A stretch of DNA of 22,747 nt from IMG/VR virus record IMGVR_UViG_3300013131_000259, positions 1 through 22,747 of that record. One strand, written 5' to 3'. This DNA comes from a virus. Within the stretch, counting starts at the first letter, position 1. The number at the start of each line of letters is the position of its first letter. The translations under genes and the position numbers were made by a program. Positions 9,520 through 17,303 of this stretch are shown here, in pieces. The notes below the pieces were generated by a model. That model was not told the origin of the DNA. It searched no databases and saw only the letters and a list, made by a program, of their open reading frames with translations.

Positions 9520-12500
9520 TCACGCCTTTGTAAGTATCGCAGTGACTTTCCAAACCGTAGAGTTTGTTGAGGCCGGTGTCACTTGTAGGTTAAAGAATCC
9601 TCCGGAGGGGTTAGAAACATCGAAAGTACCTGCAATTCCTCCGACAGTGACAGCTCCATACTCGGTGTGTGACGTCGTGGATCCGTTGTGAATCGCAAGT
9701 ATTTTCGCCGTGTGATACTTACCGCCGGTGGCATCGACGGCCTGCAGTACGAACTCGGCAGACCTAAAGATGTTCGAAGAGACAGCGAGAAGCGTTGTCG
9801 TCGATGTTGAGGTCGTCGTTGCGTTAGAAGTGACGACGGCAGCATCGGAACCGAATCCTATTTCACCACTGCCTGAAACATACATCAACGAAGTGCCGAT
9901 TGAATTCTGTACTTCGAATGTCTTCGTGCCTCCTGTCGGCGACACTGCACCTTCTTTGACCACCATCGTGGGTGTGGATGCGGTCGAGGAGCCAGAGACG
10001 AACAAGCGACCAGCGTAGGAATTTGTTCCGATGCTTACATTCTCACTGGCATTAGCTGTCAATACCGGTGTCGTGCCGTGGAACAATATAAAAATATTAC
10101 TACCTGCTCCGTACTTTATCGCTGTGTCGTTTGCGCCGAATGTTGTGTTATAGATCGGATAGAAACCAGATGTACCTGCAGAGTAGGTTCCTGCCGCAAT
10201 GTAGGACTCTAAACCGAAGTTGTAGCGAGTTACTATGGTTCCACTTACGGTCAGAGGAGCTGCGGGGGTCGTCGTTCCGATACCGACATACCTGTTCGTA
10301 TTGTCCCAAAAGAAACCGTTACTGCCGCTTAGGACACCGCCAGTTCCTGCCAGGACGACCTGTCCTGCGAGGACATTGCTGCTTGTTATGGATCCCGATA
10401 TGTTGAGGACCTTTAGCAGGTTGCCGGTCTTGGTGAATGTGAAGTTTGAATTTGCGCCGAAAGTTCCACCATCGTTGAATTGAACTTGCGTGTCACTTCC
10501 AGCAACGTATGTGGCTCCTGTCGCCGTACTTGTTATCGTGACTGCACCGGTGGAGCCTGTCGCGATAGATACGTTGTTTCCGGCGATGAGATAGGACGTT
10601 CCATCGACCAATTTTGTGAGAGAGCCGCTGAGGCCTGCGTTGTGCTTCGTGGCGCCTGTGAAAGTTGTTCCGGAAACCGTCGCGACAACGCTGTCACTGA
10701 TGGACAGTGTGTAGCTGCTGTTTGCCCCTGCATCGGTACCAATGAGACCATTACCTGCAGTGAAAGCCCTCTCGTTTGAGAGTGTAGCGTCATTACCTAG
10801 CGTCAAAAATGCTGAGGTTGAAGGTGCTAAGTTTGGTGCCGATACCGTGATCGCCCCTGTGGAACCTGTCGTGACAGTGACATTATTTCCTGCAATGAGG
10901 TAAGAAGTTCCATCTGTCAAACGTGTTAGTGAACCACTGAGACCGGCACTGTGGTTCGTAACTCCCGTGAATGTCGTGCCTGATACAGTTGCGACGATAG
11001 AATTGTTGATCGAGAGAGTGACAGATCCATTGGCACCGCCGTCATTCAACAGTATGCCTGTGCCGACAGCCAATGCTCTTTCGTTGGACAGTGTCGAATC
11101 ATTTCCTATGGTGACGAAAGCCGAAGTCGATGGAGCCAGGTTAGGTGCCGCAATGGTGACAGCGCCTGTCGAACCCGTTGCGATGGTCACATTTGATCCT
11201 GCTATCAAGTAGGATGTGCCATTTGACAGTTGTGTCAACGAACCTGTCAGGTTAGTCGCATAGACTGTAGACCACAGTTTTGAACTTGAGCCGAGACTGT
11301 ATGTGTTACTTACACCGGGTAGTAAGGAACCTGTAACAGACATCGAACCATTCACGGCCAACTTATCAGTCGTAACCGTAAGACCGATGCTGACGTTAGT
11401 TCCATCATCATATATGATGCTGTTACCTACAGCGTTCGAGCCGTTCCACTTGGTAACATAATTGTTCGTTCCACTTCCGGAGACGAGCGTTACCTCGGAT
11501 CCAAGCTTACCGGCTTTCCACTGGTCTGTTGTGCAATCCCATAACAACGAACCTGTCATCCCTGTTGTGGTATCAGCGACATAGATGCCGCCTGTCGCCG
11601 CGGGAGCAGGACCTGCGTTGACGAGAATGGCGTTGTCTTCTATCTCAACGACCTGAGTGTTGACAATAAATTGAGTGCCAGCTACTGTCAAGTCACCGGA
11701 AACTGTCAGGTCACCCGTAAACGAACCGCTGCGAGCGTACAAATCACGCCATCGATACACTGTGGAACCGAGGTCGTATGTAGCTGTAACACCTGGCAGG
11801 ACCGAGCCGGTGACAGACAGATTACCACCAGTTATTGCAAGCTTGTTGCCGTTGGTGTTTGTCGTACCTATGCCAACGTTTCCACCTGTGAAGTAGCTGT
11901 TCTCTGCGCGTGTACTTTGAACAGAAGACTTCCACCTACCACCGTCATCCCAAATAGTGACAGCGTTGGCGACATTGAAAGTTATTGTGCTGTTGCTACT
12001 GGCCCACCATCTCACTCCTGAAGCCGGCATCAGCTCGAAAATCTGACTGTCACCTGTCGCATTGTGGTGCACCCACGTGTTGCCGTCGTAGTATGTTCCA
12101 GCGCTATGAAAGACAGAAGTGTCCCACGGCATCAGACCAAACGCTGTCTTATTGACAGCCCTTCGTCCCACTATGGCAGAGTCATCGGATCCACCGGTGT
12201 CGATGGCAATGCCATTTATAGATGCAAAGTCGTTACCGATAGTCAATCGACTGTTGACTGTCGAAGTTCCAATACCGACGTATCCGTTGGTGTTGTTCCA
12301 GAAGAAATTGTTACTGCCGCTAAGCACACCGCCTGCCGCAGTGAGAACAACTTGTCCTGCAAGGACATTGCTTCCGGTCAGGGATCCTGATATGTTGGTA
12401 ACTTTCAACAAGTTACGTGTCTTGTCGAAGGTAAAGTCGGCATCGGCACCAAAAGTGCCACCGTCGTTAAACTGAATTTGTGTGTCACTGCCGGCCACAA

Positions 12501-15363
12501 ATGTGGCACCTGACGCCGTTGCAGATATGGTGACGGCCCCGCTGGAACCCGTGGTTATCTGAACGTTGTTACCCGCGATGAGAAAAGAAGTACCATCGAC
12601 CAATTTCGTGTGTGAACCACTGATCTGATCGATGTATCCTCGATACCATCTCGCTCCTGTAGAGCCGAGGTCGTAGAAGTTATTTTGACTCGGTTTGATC
12701 GTTCCCTGAAAGGTCGTTCCTGAGACGGTCGCGACGACTGAGTCGTTTATTGTCAACGTAACGGCGCCGCTCGTTCCACCGCCGAGAAGACCGTTGCCAG
12801 CAACGACGCTGTGAATCGTACCGCTGTTGATTGTTGCAAGTGACACTGAACCGTTTGACCCAGTTGTCACGGTCATGTTGCCACCGGCTACGATGTAACT
12901 CGTGCCGTCGATTAGTCGTGTTAGAGATCCGCTGAATCCTGTTCCTGCAAGAACATACGAGCCTGTAAGGGCACCTGTATTTTTATTGAACGTGAGGCCA
13001 GATGAAGCCCCAAAGATACCGCCGTCGTTGAATTGAACCTGTGTGTTGACCCCTGAAGCGATCGCGGCGATGGTAACGGCTCCGGACGATCCTGTCGAAA
13101 GAACTATGCTGTTTCCGCCAAGTAGATAATCCGATCCATTCGTAAGTTTGGTCAGAGAGCCGCTGAGACCGGTATTGAACTTCACGGCACCCGAGAATGT
13201 GGATCCTGTGAGTGTCGCGACGATCGAATCATTCACGGTCAAGGACACTGTTCCACTTGTGCCGCCGCCCAATAGACCATTGCCTGCCGTAACGCCGTGA
13301 ATCGTGCCGCTGTTGATAGTCGCCAATGTGACAGATCCGTTCGAACCTGTGACGACCGACATGTTACCGCCGGCGATGAGATAAGAAGAACCATCGACAA
13401 GGCGAGTTAGGGATCCGCTGAATCCTGTCCCAGCGAGGACGTAAGCACCTGTTAAAGCTCCGGTATTTTTATTGAAAGTTAGATTTGAAGAAGCACCAAA
13501 TGTGCCTCCATCATTGAATTGAACCTGCGTATTAGAACCTGCAACGTATGTTGCTCCGGTCGCAGCATTTGTGACTGTCACGGAACCGTTGGATCCCGTA
13601 GCTATTTGAATATTCGAACCTGCAACGAGATAGGAAGTTCCATCGACAAGTTTTGTCAAAGAACCGCTGATCTGATCGATGTATCCTCGATACCACCTTG
13701 CACCTGTCGAACCAAGGTCGTAGAAGTTATTTTGATTAGGCTTAATTGTTCCACGGAAAGTGGTTCCTGAAACCGTCGCGACGACAGAGTCGTTGATGGC
13801 CAGAGTAACGGTGCCGCTCGTTCCACCGCCGAGGAGGCCGTTACCGGCTGTGACATTGTGGATCGTTCCGCTGTTGATCGTTGCCAACGTGATGGCGCCA
13901 TTGGAACCGGTAACGACGGACATGTTGCCGCCGGCGATGAGGTAAGACGTGCCGTCAAGGAGTTTAGTGAGAGAACCACTAAGACTATTGACGTACAGGC
14001 TTCTCCAACTCTTGGAGATCGAACCCAGGTCGTAACTTAGGTTGACACCTGGTTCGACGGTACCTGTGACCGCCAGAAGTCCTGTCGACAAGAATCGACC
14101 GAATTCAGTACCGGCAGTGCCTTGGCCGAACACAATGCTTTTGCCTGAATATGTGCCGATTCTCGTGTCTGAGTTATAAGTCGAGAGAGTTCCGATGTTG
14201 TAGACAGAGACAGAACCATTGACGCTTAAGCCGCTGTCAAAGTAACCCGAACCTTGCACCTGTAACTTGTACGAAAGACTCGTCGAGGTTCCAATTCCAA
14301 CGTTAGTGCCGTCGTCATACAAGATGCTGTTGGTGAGTCCGTTACCACTTGAAAACTTTGAGACGTAGTTCGTCGTTCCACTGCCAGTAACGACGTTGCT
14401 GCCACTCATCAACGTTCCGAAGTTAGTCCACGTCGGCGTTCCTGAACCAGCAGACTGTAACAGTTGTCCCGAGTTTCCAGCGGTGGTCGATTTCAAGTAA
14501 CCTGACGCGTCGAAGTACCCCACACCTCCCTGGGTGCCTCCAGAAATATTATTTGAAGGAGTACCTGTGATGGTTATCGTTTTATTGTAGAGATTATCTG
14601 TTGAACCCGTCGTGACGATGTTAATTTCATTGCCGATGAATCCAGCACGCCATCGATCAGTCAGAGAGTCCCATATCATCGATCCCGTGGTGTTGGCCGT
14701 CGTATCGGCAACATAGACACCACCGAAATTGAGAGGAGCAGGTCCTGCGTTGAGGAGGACAGCGTTGTCTTTTATGTTGACTATCTCGGAGTTGATGATG
14801 GAAGAAGTTCCCATCACCGTCAGGTCACCCATGATGGTCAAGTCACCTGAGAATGAGCCGGTTCGAGCATATAGGTCTCGCCACGACTTCGATGTAGAAC
14901 CTAGGTCATATGTTAAAGTAGAACCGGGAAACAGTGACCCCGTAAAATCAGATTGACCCTGCACCTGAAGTGTTGAGGTGCCGTTGAATGTGGATTTGCC
15001 TATGGAAAGACTGGACGTCGCTTTGTCGAACTGAAAGTTCACATTTGAACCAAAACTACCGGCGTCATTAAACTGAACCCATTTGTTCTGACCGGAGACA
15101 GTCGCAGCGTCGGTCGTCGAAATGGTGATCGATCCGTTTGAACCGGTGACAAGTTGAATGGCACCTGACGACAAAAGGAATGGTGTACCATCGGCAAGTC
15201 TCGTCAAGGACCCTGTCAATTGACTGCTGTACACCATTCTCCACGGCTTCGTGACAGATCCTAGATCGAAAGCTCCCGAAGAGCCAGGTGTGATAGAACC
15301 TGTCACGGCGAAAGAACCGGACAGGCTTACATCATTTACTAGATTTGGGGAGTCTATTATCAC
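9520..15363 (-). CDS. Giant modular fibre-like structural protein, 1947 aa
   Basis: GTG start at 15363, chosen because GAGGG lies 5 nt upstream. It is the first gene of the fibre operon, after a terminator (15494-15514) and a roughly 130-nt leader. Ten GSLTKLxDGTSYLIAG-type units, five VQFNDGG-type units, two LLNAGPAP modules (about 11385-11735 and 14290-14860) and two copies of a GARWYRGYIDQISGS module (about 12640-12830 and 13660-13870) make up most of it. The final 105 residues (9520-9840: SAEFVLQAVDATGGKYHTAK ... TPASTNSTVWKVTAILTKA) resemble a beta-sandwich end domain that I recall from marine myovirus structural proteins, and they differ from the end of the 2284-aa paralogue. Role as virion fibre is inferred from composition and modules. 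Confidence 0.88.
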   Translation of the reverse strand: MIIDSPNLVNDVSLSGSFAVTGSITPGSSGAFDLGSVTKPWRMVYSSQLTGSLTRLADGTPFLLSSGAIQLVTGSNGSITISTTDAATVSGQNKWVQFNDAGSFGSNVNFQFDKATSSLSIGKSTFNGTSTLQVQGQSDFTGSLFPGSTLTYDLGSTSKSWRDLYARTGSFSGDLTIMGDLTVMGTSSIINSEIVNIKDNAVLLNAGPAPLNFGGVYVADTTANTTGSMIWDSLTDRWRAGFIGNEINIVTTGSTDNLYNKTITITGTPSNNISGGTQGGVGYFDASGYLKSTTAGNSGQLLQSAGSGTPTWTNFGTLMSGSNVVTGSGTTNYVSKFSSGNGLTNSILYDDGTNVGIGTSTSLSYKLQVQGSGYFDSGLSVNGSVSVYNIGTLSTYNSDTRIGTYSGKSIVFGQGTAGTEFGRFLSTGLLAVTGTVEPGVNLSYDLGSISKSWRSLYVNSLSGSLTKLLDGTSYLIAGGNMSVVTGSNGAITLATINSGTIHNVTAGNGLLGGGTSGTVTLAINDSVVATVSGTTFRGTIKPNQNNFYDLGSTGARWYRGYIDQISGSLTKLVDGTSYLVAGSNIQIATGSNGSVTVTNAATGATYVAGSNTQVQFNDGGTFGASSNLTFNKNTGALTGAYVLAGTGFSGSLTRLVDGSSYLIAGGNMSVVTGSNGSVTLATINSGTIHGVTAGNGLLGGGTSGTVSLTVNDSIVATLTGSTFSGAVKFNTGLSGSLTKLTNGSDYLLGGNSIVLSTGSSGAVTIAAIASGVNTQVQFNDGGIFGASSGLTFNKNTGALTGSYVLAGTGFSGSLTRLIDGTSYIVAGGNMTVTTGSNGSVSLATINSGTIHSVVAGNGLLGGGTSGAVTLTINDSVVATVSGTTFQGTIKPSQNNFYDLGSTGARWYRGYIDQISGSHTKLVDGTSFLIAGNNVQITTGSSGAVTISATASGATFVAGSDTQIQFNDGGTFGADADFTFDKTRNLLKVTNISGSLTGSNVLAGQVVLTAAGGVLSGSNNFFWNNTNGYVGIGTSTVNSRLTIGNDFASINGIAIDTGGSDDSAIVGRRAVNKTAFGLMPWDTSVFHSAGTYYDGNTWVHHNATGDSQIFELMPASGVRWWASSNSTITFNVANAVTIWDDGGRWKSSVQSTRAENSYFTGGNVGIGTTNTNGNKLAITGGNLSVTGSVLPGVTATYDLGSTVYRWRDLYARSGSFTGDLTVSGDLTVAGTQFIVNTQVVEIEDNAILVNAGPAPAATGGIYVADTTTGMTGSLLWDCTTDQWKAGKLGSEVTLVSGSGTNNYVTKWNGSNAVGNSIIYDDGTNVSIGLTVTTDKLAVNGSMSVTGSLLPGVSNTYSLGSSSKLWSTVYATNLTGSLTQLSNGTSYLIAGSNVTIATGSTGAVTIAAPNLAPSTSAFVTIGNDSTLSNERALAVGTGILLNDGGANGSVTLSINNSIVATVSGTTFTGVTNHSAGLSGSLTRLTDGTSYLIAGNNVTVTTGSTGAITVSAPNLAPSTSAFLTLGNDATLSNERAFTAGNGLIGTDAGANSSYTLSISDSVVATVSGTTFTGATKHNAGLSGSLTKLVDGTSYLIAGNNVSIATGSTGAVTITSTATGATYVAGSDTQVQFNDGGTFGANSNFTFTKTGNLLKVLNISGSITSSNVLAGQVVLAGTGGVLSGSNGFFWDNTNRYVGIGTTTPAAPLTVSGTIVTRYNFGLESYIAAGTYSAGTSGFYPIYNTTFGANDTAIKYGAGSNIFILFHGTTPVLTANASENVSIGTNSYAGRLFVSGSSTASTPTMVVKEGAVSPTGGTKTFEVQNSIGTSLMYVSGSGEIGFGSDAAVVTSNATTTSTSTTTLLAVSSNIFRSAEFVLQAVDATGGKYHTAKILAIHNGSTTSHTEYGAVTVGGIAGTFDVSNPSGGFFNLQVTPASTNSTVWKVTAILTKA
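10590..11230 (-). repeat. 309-nt tandem protein-coding repeat in the 1947-aa fibre gene
   Basis: The same 103-residue unit as at 4230-5190: the equivalent codons lie at 10601, 10910 and 11219, again exactly 309 nt apart. The first unit carries HNAGLSGSLTKLVDGTS, the next HSAGLSGSLTRLTDGTS; the third boundary is the variant NLTGSLTQLSNGTS. Confidence 0.88.
12640..12830 (-). repeat. GARWYRGYIDQISGS module, copy 1 (copy 2 at about 13660-13870)
   Basis: Both copies encode FYDLGSTGARWYRGYIDQIS followed, upstream in the protein, by GNGLLGGGTSG. The DNA is partly conserved (the run GATCTGATCGATGTATCCTC on the plus strand occurs in both) but has many third-position differences elsewhere. Confidence 0.8.
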
Positions 15364-15455
15364 TGTGTCCCTCGCGGAGGCTGTTTAGTTACGAATACGA
15401 AAGTCGTTTACTTGGCATTAAGTATCGTAAAGTCGCAAGCTAATCCTCTGCGAGA

Positions 15456-15471
15456 CGCTATAATATTAGCG
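15456..15471. promoter_or_regulatory. AT-rich imperfect palindrome in the leader of the fibre operon (possible promoter or operator)
   Basis: The 16-nt element has CGCTA/TAGCG arms around an AT core and contains TATAAT on the plus strand. It lies between the terminator at 15494-15514 and the GTG start at 15363, where the operon needs a promoter. It does not match the T4 late consensus TATAAATA, so its role is only suggested by position. Confidence 0.25.
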
Positions 15472-15479
15472 ATCGTTGT

Positions 15480-15514
15480 CGTAAAATAAAAAAGTTCCTC
15501 ACCAAGTGAGGAAC
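15480..15514 (-). terminator. Intrinsic terminator upstream of the fibre operon
   Basis: Read on the minus strand, GTTCCTCAC and GTGAGGAAC form a perfect 9-bp stem with a 3-nt loop (15494-15514), followed at once by a T-run (TTTTTTATTTTAC). It lies 24 nt past the end of the small gene at 15539, so it should end the small-gene transcript and separate it from the fibre genes. Confidence 0.9.
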
Positions 15515-15538
15515 CTCCTTGTAGGGAAGATTGTTGTT

Positions 15539-15760
15539 TCACATACCTGAAACTATTGCCTGAACTGCTGTCCTAACTCTCTCTTGCAACTCTTTTGGAA
15601 GAGCTGAGAGGCACACGTAGTCTTCTGCGGTTATTGCAGCTTGAGGCATGCCACCAGCGATGTAGCTGTTGTTGTGAGTGACCAAGGCACGAATGACGAC
15701 GGGAGGTGGTCCTATTCTCGTCGCGACGATGGGATTGTAGATGTCTGCTCGGTTGTCCAT
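15539..15760 (-). CDS. Unknown small protein (73 aa)
   Basis: I do not recognise this protein. The ATG at 15760 is preferred because GAAGGG lies 6 nt upstream. An in-frame ATG at 15766 would add two residues and overlap the previous stop (ATGA), but would leave no room for a ribosome binding site. The sequence (MDNRADIYNPIVATRIGPPP, later AAITAEDYVCLSALPKELQE) shows a Pro-rich N-terminal half and an amphipathic C-terminal helix, one Cys, and no membrane segment. It is the last gene before the terminator at 15494-15514 and is translationally linked to the gene at 15763. Confidence 0.65.
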   Translation of the reverse strand: MDNRADIYNPIVATRIGPPPVVIRALVTHNNSYIAGGMPQAAITAEDYVCLSALPKELQERVRTAVQAIVSGM

Positions 15761-15762
15761 GC

Positions 15763-15942
15763 TCATCCCTTCAAAATGGATCTTCCCTCATTGAGGGTCT
15801 TGTTAGTCACTTCAAGTTGTGCACGTAGAATTTCCAATTCAGACCTGATGTAGTCTGCAGGTTCTCCTCGACGTTCGGCTTCGACGAGGGCAGCCTCATA
15901 CACACTTATTTTCTCACAAAGAATCTCTCTCGTAGCTGACAT
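15763..15942 (-). CDS. Unknown small helical protein (59 aa)
   Basis: A short frame begins with ATG at 15942, 6 nt after an excellent AGGAG, and ends in TGA overlapping the possible upper start of the next gene. The protein begins MSATREILCEKISVYEAALV and is predominantly charged and helix-favouring (EAERRGEPADYIRSELEILR), likely a coiled-coil hairpin. No family recognised. The strong ribosome binding site, the stop/start overlap and the lack of any competing gene on either strand support it as real. Confidence 0.75.
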   Translation of the reverse strand: MSATREILCEKISVYEAALVEAERRGEPADYIRSELEILRAQLEVTNKTLNEGRSILKG

Positions 15943-16044
15943 GATTTACTCCTCGTAGAAATATACAACATCCTACTGGAAATGGTGGATGTGCTTGCTG
16001 ATGTTCGCTTCTGTGCGCCGTCGAAACCTTTACACCCCGTGATC

Positions 16045-16302
16045 TTACTTTTTGGGTTTAAGAATGTCCTTCAGCACTTCTTCATTCTGCTTCTCTAAGT
16101 CTTTGATCTTGAAAGTCTGAGACTCCTCCCAAGCCTTGAATGACGCAGCCTTGTCCTCCTCGTGGTTCTTGTTGAGAGCTGTGAGGATGCCTATCCTGAA
16201 CTTATTGAGGAGAACGATATCATCCTCAGGAAAATCCATCTGATTCTTCGTGAGGACCTCGAATGTGTGGAGTAATTCGTGCGGAGTGAAATCGATGATC
16301 AT
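16045..16302 (-). CDS. Unknown small protein with coiled-coil C-terminus (85 aa)
   Basis: The ATG at 16302 overlaps the stop of the preceding acidic gene (ATGA), and the GAGGAAG coding for that gene's terminal Glu run serves as ribosome binding site, so translation is coupled. The N-terminal half (MIIDFTPHELLHTFEVLTKN) looks globular; the second half (FKAWEESQTFKIKDLEKQNE ... LKPKK) looks like a short coiled coil with a basic end. Not recognised. A partner role with the acidic protein is possible from the coupling, but is inference. Confidence 0.75.
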   Translation of the reverse strand: MIIDFTPHELLHTFEVLTKNQMDFPEDDIVLLNKFRIGILTALNKNHEEDKAASFKAWEESQTFKIKDLEKQNEEVLKDILKPKK

Positions 16303-16874
16303 TCTTCTTCCTCAGAGTGAAAACCAACGATCGTACCAACAGGAAACATCTTCTTCCAAGCCTTTGGAAGTTTACCAATCTTGAACGAATGCCACTCTTC
16401 TCCATCGTGGATCTGGATTGCACCAGGTTGGTTCAGCACCTTAAATACGTCTTCGATGATAACGGACCCTTCATCGATCAAGACATCGACAATCTCATCT
16501 TCACCAATGTCTTCAAACTCAAAGGACAGAGTGGAACCATCAGGTGTCGTCACGTTGATAGGAGGTAATTCAGATGCCGCGGCAGGATCTACGAAGAGTT
16601 CGGCGGGTTCGTCGTCTTCTTCTTCTTCTTCATCGTCCTCATCCTCATATTCTTCATCCTCGTCTTCATCTTCAGAAGAGGAATCTTCGTATTCCTGGTC
16701 TTCTTCCTGGGAGTCATCCATCGGATGTTGGGACGACTCTTCCTCGGATAAGAAGTGGTGAAGTCTGTCGAGGACGTCTTCAATGGTCGCTCGGGAAGGA
16801 GCGTGATTCGAAGTGCTCAGGTAGTGAAACAGCACCGAATAGATGGTTAAGGCTTCTGACTTTTCGAGCTTCAT
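16299..16874 (-). CDS. Highly acidic low-complexity protein (191 aa)
   Basis: ATG at 16874 with AGGAG 6 nt upstream, directly after a terminator hairpin. Three parts are visible: a helical N-terminal segment (residues 1-47, MKLEKSEALTIYSVLFHYLS...), an almost uninterrupted Asp/Glu/Ser tract (about 48-92), and a folded-looking C-terminal domain (about 93-185; VTTPDGSTLSFEFEDIGEDE, later KLPKAWKKMFPVGTIVGF) ending in EEEE. The acidic tract is encoded by GAA/GAG/GAT/GAC codons that form an imperfect trinucleotide repeat. No family recognised. Polyacidic tracts occur in DNA-mimic, histone-like-binding and scaffold-associated proteins; any of these is speculation here. It is translationally coupled to the 85-aa gene. 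Confidence 0.8.
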   Translation of the reverse strand: MKLEKSEALTIYSVLFHYLSTSNHAPSRATIEDVLDRLHHFLSEEESSQHPMDDSQEEDQEYEDSSSEDEDEDEEYEDEDDEEEEEDDEPAELFVDPAAASELPPINVTTPDGSTLSFEFEDIGEDEIVDVLIDEGSVIIEDVFKVLNQPGAIQIHDGEEWHSFKIGKLPKAWKKMFPVGTIVGFHSEEEE

Positions 16875-16882
16875 GGATGTCT

Positions 16883-16927
16883 CCTATAAAATAAGAAAAA
16901 GTGGGAGGTTGTTAACCTCCCACTTTT
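16883..16927 (-). terminator. Intrinsic terminator with 14-bp stem
   Basis: AAAAGTGGGAGGTT and its perfect complement (16897-16910 and 16914-16927) enclose a 3-nt loop. On the minus strand the stem is followed by TCTTATTTTATAG, a good T-rich tract. It sits between the 88-aa and the acidic gene. Because the stem ends are A/T-rich on both sides it could act weakly in the other direction too. Confidence 0.88.
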
Positions 16928-16939
16928 ATGGGGAATTAA

Positions 16940-17206
16940 TCAGTACGCCTTGTTGACGGCCTGATAGTGCTTCTGCAGCGCGCGGTAGAGAGTGCGAGCC
17001 GTGCGACCGTCGAAGCTGAAAGTGTCGCCCTCTGCCGTATCGATGAAGACACGCGTCGAGTCCGTCTTTGGATTGGTGCTGACGGCCACATTGAGGGAGT
17101 CAGCGTCGCGACGGAAAGTCTCCGTGCGGAGGTTGCCGCGGCGGTCCTCACGAGTACGGATCGAAGCGCTCTTGTTCTGCGAAACGGTGTTCTTCTTGCT
17201 TGCCAT
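16940..17206 (-). CDS. Conserved-looking small protein of unknown function (88 aa)
   Basis: ATG at 17206 with AGGAG 10 nt upstream, a longer than usual spacing. The protein is basic at the start (MASKKNTVSQNKSASIRTRE) and then has a beta-rich core, TRVFIDTAEGDTFSFDGRTA, ending in a helix (RTLYRALQKHYQAVNKAY). The SFDGRTARTLYRAL segment has the look of a conserved phage motif, but I cannot name a family. No membrane segment. It stands alone between the hairpin leader at 17208-17262 and the terminator at 16897-16927, so it probably has its own regulation. Confidence 0.8.
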   Translation of the reverse strand: MASKKNTVSQNKSASIRTREDRRGNLRTETFRRDADSLNVAVSTNPKTDSTRVFIDTAEGDTFSFDGRTARTLYRALQKHYQAVNKAY

Positions 17207-17207
17207 A

Positions 17208-17262
17208 GTCTAGTATCTCCTGGAGACGTATTCGTTTGCGTCTCGTTGGTTAGATACTAGAC
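17208..17262 (-). promoter_or_regulatory. Two-stage hairpin covering the ribosome binding site of the 88-aa gene
   Basis: On the minus-strand transcript an 11-bp perfect outer stem (GUCUAGUAUCU with AGAUACUAGAC) encloses a 6-bp inner stem (GAGACG with CGUCUC, 17239-17244 and 17223-17228) and a 10-nt loop, with a 7/4-nt internal loop between the stems. The 3' strand ends one nucleotide before the AUG, and the AGGAGA ribosome binding site straddles the internal loop and the outer stem. No T-run follows, so it is not a terminator. Translational control or transcript processing is inferred from the geometry; a DNA operator is the alternative. Confidence 0.7.
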
Positions 17263-17303
17263 CCCTGGGTTCAAACTTTACAACACTTATTTTTCGTATG
17301 TGA

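Noticed and set aside
1942-14956. Many plus-strand open frames of 60-118 codons inside the fibre genes
   Set aside because: They repeat with the period of the minus-strand modules and lack starts with ribosome binding sites; they are by-products of codon bias in the real genes.
2628-15363. Peptidase_S74 intramolecular chaperone tail on the giant fibres
   Set aside because: The C-termini of both complete proteins lack the expected S74 pattern and catalytic Ser/Lys context; the third protein's end is outside the window.
16014-16030. Minus-strand GGTTTCGACGG, reminiscent of a tmRNA 5' end
   Set aside because: The non-coding stretch is only about 100 nt, with no matching acceptor stem, T-arm or tag reading frame.
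17263-17280. GGGTTCAAACT resembling a tRNA T-arm
   Set aside because: No anticodon or D-arm, nor a pairing acceptor, fits around it on either strand.
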